DNA of 34,158 nucleotides from a bacterium (GTDB lineage Bacteria; UBP14; UBA6098; 4484-93): NCBI GenBank assembly GCA_021158465.1, contig JAGGUN010000043.1, positions 1 to 34,158 of the forward strand, read 5' to 3'. Shown piece by piece: positions 19,801 to 24,803 of this stretch (position 1 is its first letter; each line of letters starts with the position of its first letter). The notes under the pieces were generated by a model. It saw only the letters and a program-made list of their open reading frames with translations, ran no database searches and was not told where the DNA came from. The position numbers and the translations under genes were made by a program.

Positions 19801-20672
19801 GTAGCTTCTCCTCTTGCGAATATCAGGAAGTGAGCATCATTCTTTCCGACCAGGATGGAGTTGTTCCCGAGAGCAGTGTTGTTTCTATAGCTGGGGTCGT
19901 CTATACCGTTGACTCCTCCGAGGTAAGCATATCTGGCGACACGCTCGTATTTGTTCCGTCCGAGCCGTTTGCCGCATCCGAGACGGTCTGTGTTGTTCTT
20001 CTGGATGCACTCGATAGCCTCGGCAACCATAGCTTACCGGAGACACTCGGTATCTTCTTCGTTGACCTTGTCCCTCCTGAGATAACCCCGTCCTTCCATC
20101 CGGCGGATACATTGCTTCCGGGAGGTCTCTTCTCGAGGAGTTTTGTCCTTGAGGATGATTTCTCAGGGATCGATACAGCCTCCGTTCTTGTTGTGGCGAA
20201 CACCGATACTCTACCGTTTGATTTTGGCTGGGTAGATTTCCCGACCCTTGGTCGGATAACAGCTCATGGGCAGTTTCGGCACGGTGAGGAGGTAGTAGTT
20301 ACAATCTCTGTCTCCGACAGGACGCTCTATTGCGAGCCGAACAGAGCCACATCTGTTTTCCGCTTTGTTGCCGAGCATCTTGTCCCCTGTGATGCTTATC
20401 CTATCCCGTTCACCCCGAACGGAGATGTGTATAACCCTGTCGTCTGGTTCAGCTATCCGGGGATGGAGACGGAGGGAGCAGAGCTTTACATTTACACGGT
20501 CCGGGGGCAGGAGGTCTTCCATAAGTATATTCCGCCAACGGTAGCTGAAGGTGAGAATTTCTGGGATGGAAAGACGAATAAGGGAACCCCTGCTCCTATC
20601 GGTGCCTATACATACATTATATTACGGGATGGAAAACTTCTCTGTTCAGGGACCGTTCTTCTGGCAAGATGA
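7848..20672 (+). CDS. Giant secreted repeat protein: 19 bipartite Ig-like units with a four-cysteine pattern
   Basis: 4,274 aa from the chosen ATG. This start gives a signal peptide (MRREVLVVFLLFFSLVGAAFG) and has GGGAAAGG nine bases upstream; an ATG nine bases earlier is possible, and the open frame reaches back to 7563 inside the previous gene. After the signal come 19 units of 204-216 aa, starting near 7917, then at 8598, 9246, 9882, 10524, 11154, 11799, 12432, 13071, 13698, 14340, 14976, 15609, 16251, 16869, 17508, 18156, 18783 and 19773. Each unit has an A module (SGP...SP.DG...SC..., DP.GVD.SSI.V.VNG, NDTLYFTP, D.LGN) and a B module (SPPYV...P.DG, D.LSGVD, DTV.VCL, CGPN, CW.F.VDLSGP). 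Unit 18 carries an extra domain (about 19410-19770). Residues after 20385 are a FlgD/gliding-type C-terminal module (PFTPNGD, YTVRGQEVF, PIGAYTYII). It is probably a surface or extracellular fibre or adhesin; no enzyme motif is seen. Confidence 0.9.
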   Translation: MRREVLVVFLLFFSLVGAAFGQFPRGGCLKPAGGYGHYAGCEYQKILFYAYDPDGIDTSSISVAVGADTFYYPDHLTFYDDSLILFTPTDPFANRESVYVALLAADDIYGNHLVGAPRESWFRMDLDRPWTFGPVFPPNDTTITVTFPDSISAHILDTTSGIIDASVTFHISWLANPDGADYTVSSAGVHYYRWFDGLAVIDSTIVYFAPEDSISVCLHGVDNVPQDTFLCGPHFSDTLCWHFFIDALGPRYEVLYPPLNDTVACDSVVYKFWDGFGVDTTRIRMYVNGQFYADRSSHSEIVRLHPDTVLVVYYDPGSWSTGTRVAHRVISVRDSIGNVTGGGVSKYFWIDRSPPYGEAPSPADGAFTDSLVVSLDIQDSIVGVNISTVVVSVNGDSRSYPAGGAMSWDGTTLIYDLSAAGYSFGDGDSVEVCLEYAEDRLTASECGPNVMTEPFCWYFFVDQTGPIAEIISPSEGTFTACDDERIIIYLYDPSGVDTATVVLVVNGATYHISADTLEYINDTLYFTPPSPWETGTVNISITEAQDIFGHTLVDAPVTGSFNFDDEPPFVTSLLPADGEMVSDSTPVISVGLSDAGAGVDPTTARLNIGGVSYEYGVTPGFSWSGAALSFNTEEAGVVFRHGDTVLICLEVADAIDEEHCGPNVLDTCWTLFFDLASPIVEMTFPSEGVYTACLRQDMQFYIFDQSGIDPSTIWLEVDGLNYFYPSGMVYTNDTLYFTPGADLVGLSDTVWIRVMGVEDSVGNGIEEPYSWYIILDTQPPYVTGYSPADGERVSSGSPLISIGIADDGIGVLPSSILFSVEGMEYSLDSGGVSWDGSMIHLDCVAAGLEFSDGDTVDVCFLEASDSVSVRFCSPNVQTADSCWSFIVDLSGPTARLISPENLGFSACGYDTIIILLTDPNGVVPESICVAVNDTEYTLSDPQLAYSNDTLYFYPDAPFASGDTVTIEIISAYDILGHPMAGVASWYFIEDIAPPFIVRGFPPPDTVVSVYDPPIYIEVADSLSGVDSITIVASVNGDSYAWGTPGVGWSGDRFYLPPLSFTDGETVTVCLEELSDMVPIDFCGPNEIPSDSCWSFSVDLSGPVAELVLPDSGSISACTLQAVWIVITDPNGVVPESIRVRILGTSYTISSPRLEFSGDTVYFTPTVPWSDADSIPVFLTYAVDYVGNPLDTVYEWFFLTDFSPPVVVDFSPSEGSIISDGATPVVITVVDSVSGVDSASLEISVAGADFSVGSPGVSFDSGTGEITFDPTLAGFSYPENDTVWVCLDEASDNSSPPCGPNEIDSAICFFFITDFVGPSAHIIEPLDGQITACSDQQIYVYLHDAHGVDVSSIEVDLNGVSYFYPDGMSYSDTLLVFTPPDTFSDGDTVDFALVSAEDMVGNGITSSLSTRFYVDLSPPYVTAVYPPDGTVTNDVNPHVSIHIQDDLSGVDPTTISLDIFGVSVHYPTGGLFWDGDSLWFNLLSFVDTVCSGDTIEICLVDVADSPDLCEPNHLLFPYCFQIAFDFDGPIASIVYPASGSFSNCNDQGVGILIQEDSQLDTSSLDIAIDEAPYGWGSPSLAFHGDTLVFTPMGLWGDHDTIEISLNTLDDEVGNHLVRAPVEGVFYTDFTPPVITGLSPPDGSIATSSSPEISFDVTDDFAGVDITTLGVWVNGDYFPFGHPAVTFFDNHFVFHPSLAGLSFVEGDTVYVCTADSISDMATGCGRNAALQQCWSFTVDCTGPSVTLVSPPHGAVTSCCDQGIILFFEDANLVDSSTVELNVGGSTYGISSTEVHYSNDTLYFTPPSDYFHGETVRFHISHIEDTLGNVTSQSFWYEFTVDLEPPILFSYTPADWSIVSDPTGGISAVFYDTPAGLDSSSVVFTVNGVEYPAPSPAIEYGEPFRFHPDEIGLAFADGETVSVCVRISDDPDICPPNVMLDSCWRFILDLGGPDAYPVSPADWTVSSCDDLGVVFYLFDISGIDTSTVRVSVGSDTLDFSSGMLAYISPYLTYTPSAPFSSGDTVVVSLVSAEDMLGNSLESGEVVVHYIVDTEPPYVASRFPPPFGTTSDTVQPVTIEIRDELSPVDTSGIGVRLNGTLYYLGLTPGIVWDDGFLTIYPDSFGVAFSDGDTVEVCLYQVWDMPDTCGPNYLPSPDCWEFYVNLSGPRIAVISPRNNWHISCGEGEQEILVAITDDEGVDTSSIRMSVNGVEYRVGAGLTYTDTVLSFVPATAWGDGSTVDVVITDAADILGNHIGMPYSWRFIVDLSPPVVSDPYPSDGSTVGVPSPDISVAITDSLSAVDASRAVVEISGYGRFRLADGVEFSAGRLVFSTVSAGLSFADGETIDVCIDSVFDATVLCEPNIAPRYCFSFVVGLSGPRAYVISPLDGTTVGCEDGFQQILVHLSSPVGIDPDSILLTVSGIPYRIASPRLFFTDTLLVFEPSPYWIDGETVDVELLDASDMLGHHLASPISWSFVVDLSPPEISEPRPFLVCGESEPIISVRIEDLSPIDTSYLAFTVDGFPYTYGISPGVGYSDGVATLDIGATGSSFSDGDSVNVCLLSLPDIPDYCDGHASSPFCWYFVVDLAPPVISVLNISDGDFSSCEYQEIEFLVSDENGFDRALSEFVIDSAHIPASGDEWSYNPTTGILRYTPSVPFADGDTVRFWFSVVSDTLGNDTTDAGEGYFIVDLSAPFALNPDPPDGGEVSTLVPVISLDIVDSLSGVDPSSLVLEIDGVPVTISTPGVSWDGRRLSVDTDIAGFSFHNLDTVLVCLTEASDMALYCGANEMEDDFCFSFTINVSGPEVVSYAPTGYVSCPPDSQRIEFVITDDDGVDISTARLTVNGVLYTSDSSGVIWSAPELIFRPGIPWEDGDVVSVRLEGVADILGNPMGYAVVFGFQMDLSPPYIVYANPSAGVLVADRTPVIRLLLEDALAGVDMGSIRVSVNGVFYDTSSSYLEFVADTVVLSAPDTFSGGDTVHICVEALDLADFCEPNALDSCFDFYIAAGAPVVSAEIPAEGSFTSCADQVVSIRLTDPEGDDIDPASIFVSVDGTEYYEGISGFSFTPDDSLVRIAPAGLFSDGDIVYVRVDSVADVLGNALISPYSYSFTVDLSPPYITDVIPAPGYVADVSPLVCFVLSDDLSGVDMGASSVRLGTDIYDTSSAGVYIVSDTVFFCAESLGLEFSDGETLTVCLTAYDRALYCGANEMPESCFVFVISSGPPVVEMISPTDSGFISCEPGEQGFVLLITDPQGVVPESIEVMVNGETFGVSAPEVTFSNDTLYFLSSSPWADGDRVDVSVVRAYDSTGVGLSVPYSFCFFVDLTPPYIVSSSISDFDTVDAVPDSLLFDIVDELAGVDSASISAHLDTFPSFGIDDGFIRFDGLTATVYLSSLPDSLIGIYHGGDTVAICLEVMDRTEMCEPNLLDTCIYFVISSGGPVAELVLPHDSGFVSCDTPYVVISLFDPDGVDASSILLDVDGTEYTVASSPDNLIFSGDTLYFFYPDSLPDGAHSLVSLIRADDSLSNPLTGAPRSWSFTVDRTAPDVSLVSPVDTAFTPAPDILLHIEDALSGIDTSSIVVIIGTHEYRFGERLVLEGGNFVIPSDSLDTLFLSGDTVSVCAHACDMAELCGANCTGICFEFVIGGTGPEIVSLYPEPWSFSSCSLGVVIFSITDPDGVLPESVRVEATFGFTQSFRNDSLFVTPVSAFDGDAVVSVIVVSACDSVGNCTEVPETLSYFVDVTPPVVSNISPMDTVRASESQFSFDVSDTLSGVDTDSVYIEIGSRRFGVADSGVSFDGERFVFDPSVLNAGMPWSPDVDSIGFWFHEDSTYCVNIHSADRARYCGENLVDTTVCLYVADDDIEPPVFSDFSPPFVLAGVDFYISCEITDTSGVLDDATLPYLVWDTDGDPTGGDTIPLTADLSGRFTTDIPLPALPEGTVVVYQVFACDNDTDFAEPSDRACGFSDVETVLVVNATGPSAALLLPADGSFSSCEYQEVSIILSDQDGVVPESSVVSIAGVVYTVDSSEVSISGDTLVFVPSEPFAASETVCVVLLDALDSLGNHSLPETLGIFFVDLVPPEITPSFHPADTLLPGGLFSRSFVLEDDFSGIDTASVLVVANTDTLPFDFGWVDFPTLGRITAHGQFRHGEEVVVTISVSDRTLYCEPNRATSVFRFVAEHLVPCDAYPIPFTPNGDVYNPVVWFSYPGMETEGAELYIYTVRGQEVFHKYIPPTVAEGENFWDGKTNKGTPAPIGAYTYIILRDGKLLCSGTVLLAR
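7917..20385 (+). repeat. Array of 19 protein-coding repeats (~640 bp period)
   Basis: The array has a period of 618-648 bp except for unit 18, which is 990 bp because of an inserted domain. The units are diverged at DNA level but kept in phase. Short identical tracts survive at matching positions of different units, such as 10596-10624 and 11226-11254 (offset 630 bp, exactly 210 codons). A and B halves share 'D..GVD.SSI.V.VNG', suggesting each unit arose by an older duplication of one Ig-like domain. Confidence 0.88.
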
Positions 20673-20739
20673 GATCTTGTGTGCATTTTACTGTTGATAT
20701 GAGCCACAACCCTGCAGGGTTCGGAGGCGCTATATGCCT

Positions 20740-21468
20740 TCAGCGAATTCCTCCACCCAGAACGGGAACAGTTATTCGTGTTCTAAGCGAGTCAGATGCC
20801 TCGAAGGTAATCGAACCCTTGAAGAAGATATGAGGATTCACTTCATTTGAGAGGGTAAGTGTGACCTTTCTCTTGTTCTTCTTCCACTTCTTGTCGATTT
20901 TTATCTCTTTTATTATGTCTTTCGTGTAGTCCACGATAGTGAGGTCGAGTTTTTCCTTGGTATCCTTGATGATATGGAACCTCTTCTCCGTTTTGAAGTC
21001 ATCCTTTGAGCCGAAGTCAAGTGCTGGTGGGTCGGAACGGATGATCGGCTTGGCAAGTGTATCCATATCTGCTGTGAAGTCTATTCTCACTCTCGGGTTC
21101 TGTGGGTCGTCGGATGTAATGTAGGCAGCCTTCCGCACCTTGTGATAGTATCTTGTGCTGTTGAAGATGAGCGTGACATATGTTGAATCTCCTGGAGGAA
21201 CGGCTCGTTTCGTAAGCGGAGCCTTTGTGCACCCGCAGGTCGTCCGCACATGCTTTATATGCAGTGTGTCCTCACCTGTGTTCTTCAGGATATAGGAATG
21301 AAGAAGATAATATCCTGAGGGTGCATATCCAAAGTTGAAGCTTGTCTCGGGAACCTCAATCTTTGGCTGTGGTTCGCTTACTGCTTGTGTTTGGTTCTCT
21401 GTCTGTGAGGAAAGCATCATTGGCATAAGGAAGATTGCCAGCCCGATGAGCATGCTGTGAAACCTCAT
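20740..21468 (-). CDS. Secreted DUF1573 domain protein
   Basis: 242 aa from the ATG at 21468, which has GGGGG about five bases upstream and gives a signal peptide (MRFHSMLIGLAIFLMPMMLSS). An upstream in-frame start would add 19 residues and hide the signal. Residues about 35-125 match DUF1573, an ASH/Hydin-like Ig domain: SFNFGYAPSG, LKNTGEDTLHIKHVRTTCGC, PPGDSTYVTLIF, and the YITSDDP strand. A second, less typical beta domain follows (DPPALDFGS... to the C-terminus). Such proteins are common in Bacteroidetes and related phyla, are exported, and have no established molecular role. It is convergent with the giant gene (67 bp between stops) and divergent from the propeller gene at 21585. Confidence 0.88.
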   Translation of the reverse strand: MRFHSMLIGLAIFLMPMMLSSQTENQTQAVSEPQPKIEVPETSFNFGYAPSGYYLLHSYILKNTGEDTLHIKHVRTTCGCTKAPLTKRAVPPGDSTYVTLIFNSTRYYHKVRKAAYITSDDPQNPRVRIDFTADMDTLAKPIIRSDPPALDFGSKDDFKTEKRFHIIKDTKEKLDLTIVDYTKDIIKEIKIDKKWKKNKRKVTLTLSNEVNPHIFFKGSITFEASDSLRTRITVPVLGGGIR

Positions 21469-21497
21469 TTTTCCCCCTTCCCAGAACATTTGAGGGT

Positions 21498-21525
21498 AAT
21501 TTAACAAATTTCGTCCAGTTGTCAA
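21498..21525 (-). promoter_or_regulatory. Putative promoter for the DUF1573 gene
   Basis: On the minus strand, TTGACA (21520-21525), a 16-base spacer and TAAATT (21498-21503), with a leader of about 23 bases to the ATG at 21468. A second minus-strand TTGACA lies 30 bp farther upstream (21550-21555), with AT-rich -10 candidates, so the start could be multiple. Confidence 0.5.
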
Positions 21526-21548
21526 CTATTTTATTTTTGAAAAATGGG

Positions 21549-21576
21549 TTGTCAAAGTCCAATGTTTTTTTATCTT
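21549..21576 (+). promoter_or_regulatory. Putative promoter for the propeller/acyltransferase/lptD operon, possibly leaderless
   Basis: TTGTCA (21549-21554), 16 bases, TATCTT (21571-21576). The ATG at 21585 is only eight bases past the -10, and no Shine-Dalgarno sequence precedes it, so transcription would begin at or next to the start codon. The -35 overlaps the minus-strand TTGACA on the opposite strand. Moderate support only. Confidence 0.4.
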
Positions 21577-21584
21577 ATAGCCGT

Positions 21585-23831
21585 ATGAGGAATTTAGTGC
21601 TTACGGCATTTATTCTCATCTCGGAGGCGGTTTTTGCTTCGGAGTGGGAGAATATTGCAGATGTGAACTTCATTAACGACTGCGTGGAAAAGGATAGGAA
21701 GCTGTTTCTTGCCACTTCTGGCGGTATAGTTGAGTTTGACCCGTATAGTGGGGATTGGCGGGTTTTCACTAACATAGATGGTGTTGCCGGACTCGATGTA
21801 AACTGTGTTGCTCTCTCTCCTTCTGGGGAGTTGTGGTATGGTTCGTCCAATGGTGCGCTTGGCTACCTTTCTGGAGGCGGTTTTATCAACTTCCCTGATT
21901 TTCGGTTTTCTGGCATCGGGATAAACGACATCTGTCCCTCGGGGGATGTTTTCTGGCTCGCCACATCGAAGGGGATATCGCTTTTCAGGCGGATGAGCGA
22001 TTTTCAGGTGGGCGAGATTGTTGGAAACTTCTGGAGTCTTGGGGAGCTTTCTCGCGAGAGCCCCATATTTTCTGTTGTTCTCTTCGATGGCAGGATATGG
22101 GGAGGTGGGGAAGGGGTTGTTGTTGCGGCTGATACCTCTTACGAGACGGTGAACCTCTCCGCCCCGGACAGCTGGGAGAGCTTTGGTGTATCTGGGCGGG
22201 TGAATCAGCTTTTTGCCTGGGGAGGGGCTCTTTTTGCTGGGACATCGAACGGGATATACCGGCTCGAGGATACAGTTTTTTCCCTCGTTGGGCTTGAGCG
22301 GGATGATGTGTTTGGCTTTTTTGTAAGAGCTGATTCCTTATATGCTACCACTGCCTGGGGGGTGTATCGAAGCGCTGATGGCGAGAACTGGAGAAGACTT
22401 TTATCTGCACCGAAGAAGGCTCACTGTGGGTTGATGCTCGCTGATACTGCCTGGGTCGGATACCACAGGGGTTATGGCTTTATAACGGATGAGGAGGTTA
22501 CGAGGTATGTTTTCCCTTCACCGTGTGGATATGGGTTTTCTGGGCTTTATATCTCGGGCGATGACATCTATCTTGCGGCGAAGCCTTATGGTGCATCTTA
22601 CAGGAAGGATGGTGAGTGGGTTTCATTAACCACCTATAATCCGATGCCCAATGGTGAGGAGGTCCCTGTTGGCTCAAGGGTTATAAGCAGCTGGGCTATT
22701 CTGCCCGACAGAAACGGTGCTATCTGGATAGGGACCTGGGGGCAAGGGCTTTTGGTGATGTATCCGGATGATAATCTATGGAGCGTTTTTGCTGATTCAA
22801 CAGGTCCTATCTCAACCGCGAGAGGAGCAGGGGTTGACTATGAGGTAATTCCCAAACTCGGAGAGGATTCCGATGGGAATATCTGGGCTTTCGTTTTTGA
22901 CCCCGCTAACGACACAGCGATTGTCGTCTGGAGCTACGATGCCCTTGTTTCCTTCCCCTATCCTGAGCCTGATTCCTCCAACGCATACTTTTTCACGAGG
23001 TATGAACTCTCCTCTGCTAACTTCCAAAGCTTTCTGTTCGACTCGGGGAAGCTATGGTTAGGGTATATCGACGGTGGCTTGGACTGCCTCGACTATGGGG
23101 GGACCTTATCCGATAAGTCCGATGATGTGCTGACCCATTTTTCCACCGACGATGGACTTCCAAGTAATGTGGTCAATGACCTTGCACTTGATGACGATGG
23201 CAGGCTCTGGATAGCGACTGACCAAGGGTTGTGTTATTATGACCCCTCGTATGATTTCATCCAGGAGGTTGCTCTGCCGAATGACCTCTCCCTCAATGTT
23301 CTGGCGGTGGCAATTGACCGCTGGGGCGATAAGTGGGTCGGGACATCTGATGGCGCCTGTATAATATTTGCTGACAATGCATCGAGCCAGACAATCCGCT
23401 CGAAGTTCTCCCTGACAGGGGATGTGAATGAGCGTTCGGGGCTTCTTTCCGACTATGTCTCCGACATACATATAGACGATGACCGTGGGGTGGTAACATT
23501 TGTTACCGACAGAGGGGTTTCCTCACTCTCGATTACTGAGGTGGGTGATGGTGAGGTATCCCTGGTAGTTTATCCGAACCCGTTTGTTATTGAATATGGT
23601 TCTGCTGGTGAGTTGACCGTTTCCGGGGTGCCACTCGATGCTGAGGTTTTCATCTATACCTCCTCTGGTGAGCTTGTTCGTTACTTTCCAAAGTGGACAG
23701 TCGGGTTTGATGCTAAGGTGCGCTGGGATGGTAGAAACGGCTCTGGCGAGCTTGTTTCATCAGGTATATATATTGTTGTTGCGAGGGGGGCTTCCTCGAC
23801 AGGGAAAGCGAAATTTGCCATAGTGAGGTGA
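21585..23831 (+). CDS. PorZ-like secreted double beta-propeller protein with C-terminal sorting/FlgD-like domain
   Basis: 748 aa. The ATG at 21585 is chosen because it gives a signal peptide (MRNLVLTAFILISEAVFA); a TTG at 21519 would bury it. Residues 20-650 are two-component-regulator-type propeller blades, with motifs such as LFLATSGGIVEFDP, ELWYGSSNGALGYL, VFWLATSKGISLFRR, IWIGTWGQGLLVMYPD, LWIATDQGLCYYDP and KWVGTSDGACIIF. Residues about 660-748 form a tail with VYPNPFV, IYTSSGELVRYF, VRWDGRNGSGELVSSGIYIV and KFAIVR. PorZ of the type IX secretion system has two such propellers plus a C-terminal domain and binds anionic LPS. The similarity here is in architecture and repeat type, so orthology is unproven. 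It stands first in an operon with an acyltransferase and LptD, which suggests an envelope or LPS-linked role. Confidence 0.82.
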   Translation: MRNLVLTAFILISEAVFASEWENIADVNFINDCVEKDRKLFLATSGGIVEFDPYSGDWRVFTNIDGVAGLDVNCVALSPSGELWYGSSNGALGYLSGGGFINFPDFRFSGIGINDICPSGDVFWLATSKGISLFRRMSDFQVGEIVGNFWSLGELSRESPIFSVVLFDGRIWGGGEGVVVAADTSYETVNLSAPDSWESFGVSGRVNQLFAWGGALFAGTSNGIYRLEDTVFSLVGLERDDVFGFFVRADSLYATTAWGVYRSADGENWRRLLSAPKKAHCGLMLADTAWVGYHRGYGFITDEEVTRYVFPSPCGYGFSGLYISGDDIYLAAKPYGASYRKDGEWVSLTTYNPMPNGEEVPVGSRVISSWAILPDRNGAIWIGTWGQGLLVMYPDDNLWSVFADSTGPISTARGAGVDYEVIPKLGEDSDGNIWAFVFDPANDTAIVVWSYDALVSFPYPEPDSSNAYFFTRYELSSANFQSFLFDSGKLWLGYIDGGLDCLDYGGTLSDKSDDVLTHFSTDDGLPSNVVNDLALDDDGRLWIATDQGLCYYDPSYDFIQEVALPNDLSLNVLAVAIDRWGDKWVGTSDGACIIFADNASSQTIRSKFSLTGDVNERSGLLSDYVSDIHIDDDRGVVTFVTDRGVSSLSITEVGDGEVSLVVYPNPFVIEYGSAGELTVSGVPLDAEVFIYTSSGELVRYFPKWTVGFDAKVRWDGRNGSGELVSSGIYIVVARGASSTGKAKFAIVR

Positions 23832-23834
23832 GCA

Positions 23835-24803
23835 GTGAAGGTAGAGCTCTATACGCAGGACAGATACGATGACTGGGAGAACTTTGTCCTTCAAGCGAAC
23901 AATGGAACAATCTTCCACCTGCGTCGATTCCTATCTTATCACCCACCGGGTAGATTCGATGAACTTGGGCTTATCTTCCGCCAGAGGGGCAAGATAATCG
24001 GTCTCCTACCTGCTGTCATCGAGGGGGATACGGTTGTCTCGCATCGTGGGGCGTCTTACGGCGGGTTTGTCGTTGCAAACGGCGTGGGCATATACAACTC
24101 ATATCGGATGGTTGATTCTGCCCTTGAATTTTTGTTGAAAGAAGGGTTCTCCCGTCTCGTCCTTACGCAGACGCCTCAGATATACTACCTATTCCCACAC
24201 AACCATATCGATTTTGTTCTTGCGAAGCGTGGCTTTGTATTTCTCAAGCGTGAACTGACCGCTGTTCTCAAGCTTGAGCGGAATATTGATGATAATTTCG
24301 CTCGTTTCAAGCCGGAGGCAAGAACCGCCGTTCGGAAGGCTGAGCGAGAGGGTGCACAGGTGAGGTTATCCTCCGATTGGAAGCAGTTCTATCGCATCCT
24401 TGAGAAGAACCTCGGTATGCGTCATCAGGTCAAGCCGACTCATACACTCGATGAGCTCCTATGCCTTTACCAGCTTTTCCCGGAGAAGGTTCTCCTGTTT
24501 GGCAACTACTATCGTAACGAGCTTATAGCAGGTGTTGTGGTATTCGTTGCGAACCCTCGGGTAATCCTCGCATTCTATATAAGCCATAATGAGGATTTCC
24601 AGCATCTCCGCCCGGTGAATCTGCTCTTTTATCGCATCATCGGCTGGGGTATAGAGCATGGATTTCAGTATCTCGATTTTGGCACCTACACGCTCAATAT
24701 GGACCCAAACTTCGGTCTTGCCCGTTTCAAAGAAGGTTTTGGGGCAACGGGGCTTTTCCGCGACACCTACACAGGGAAGCTCGCAGGCTCTCGGGATATA
24801 TGA
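23835..24803 (+). CDS. GNAT / FemAB-like acyltransferase
   Basis: 322 aa, no signal peptide, cytoplasmic. The start is GTG three bases after the preceding stop, with GAGGTGA just upstream. The fold is the double-GNAT arrangement of FemAB-like and Acetyltransf_6 proteins. An N-terminal half (WENFVLQANNGTIFHLRRFLSYHP, GLLPAVIEGDTVVSHRGASYGGFV) leads to a second half with the typical basic segment FKPEARTAVRKAEREG (about 155-170). Then come strands NELIAGVVVFVANPRVILAFYISH, GFQYLDFGTYT and the substrate-side GLARFKEGFGA near the end. Relatives transfer aminoacyl or acyl groups to cell-wall or envelope precursors; the donor and acceptor here are unknown. The position between a PorZ-like gene and lptD suggests modification of an envelope glycan or lipid. 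Its stop overlaps the lptD start (ATGA). Confidence 0.8.
   Translation: MKVELYTQDRYDDWENFVLQANNGTIFHLRRFLSYHPPGRFDELGLIFRQRGKIIGLLPAVIEGDTVVSHRGASYGGFVVANGVGIYNSYRMVDSALEFLLKEGFSRLVLTQTPQIYYLFPHNHIDFVLAKRGFVFLKRELTAVLKLERNIDDNFARFKPEARTAVRKAEREGAQVRLSSDWKQFYRILEKNLGMRHQVKPTHTLDELLCLYQLFPEKVLLFGNYYRNELIAGVVVFVANPRVILAFYISHNEDFQHLRPVNLLFYRIIGWGIEHGFQYLDFGTYTLNMDPNFGLARFKEGFGATGLFRDTYTGKLAGSRDI

Noticed and set aside
7917-20385. CRISPR array or DNA-level tandem repeat
   Set aside because: The period is about 640 bp, fully coding and diverged at DNA level, so it is a protein repeat array.
21519-21584. TTG start adding 22 residues to the PorZ-like protein
   Set aside because: No ribosome site, it lies inside the promoter region, and it hides a clear signal peptide starting at 21585.
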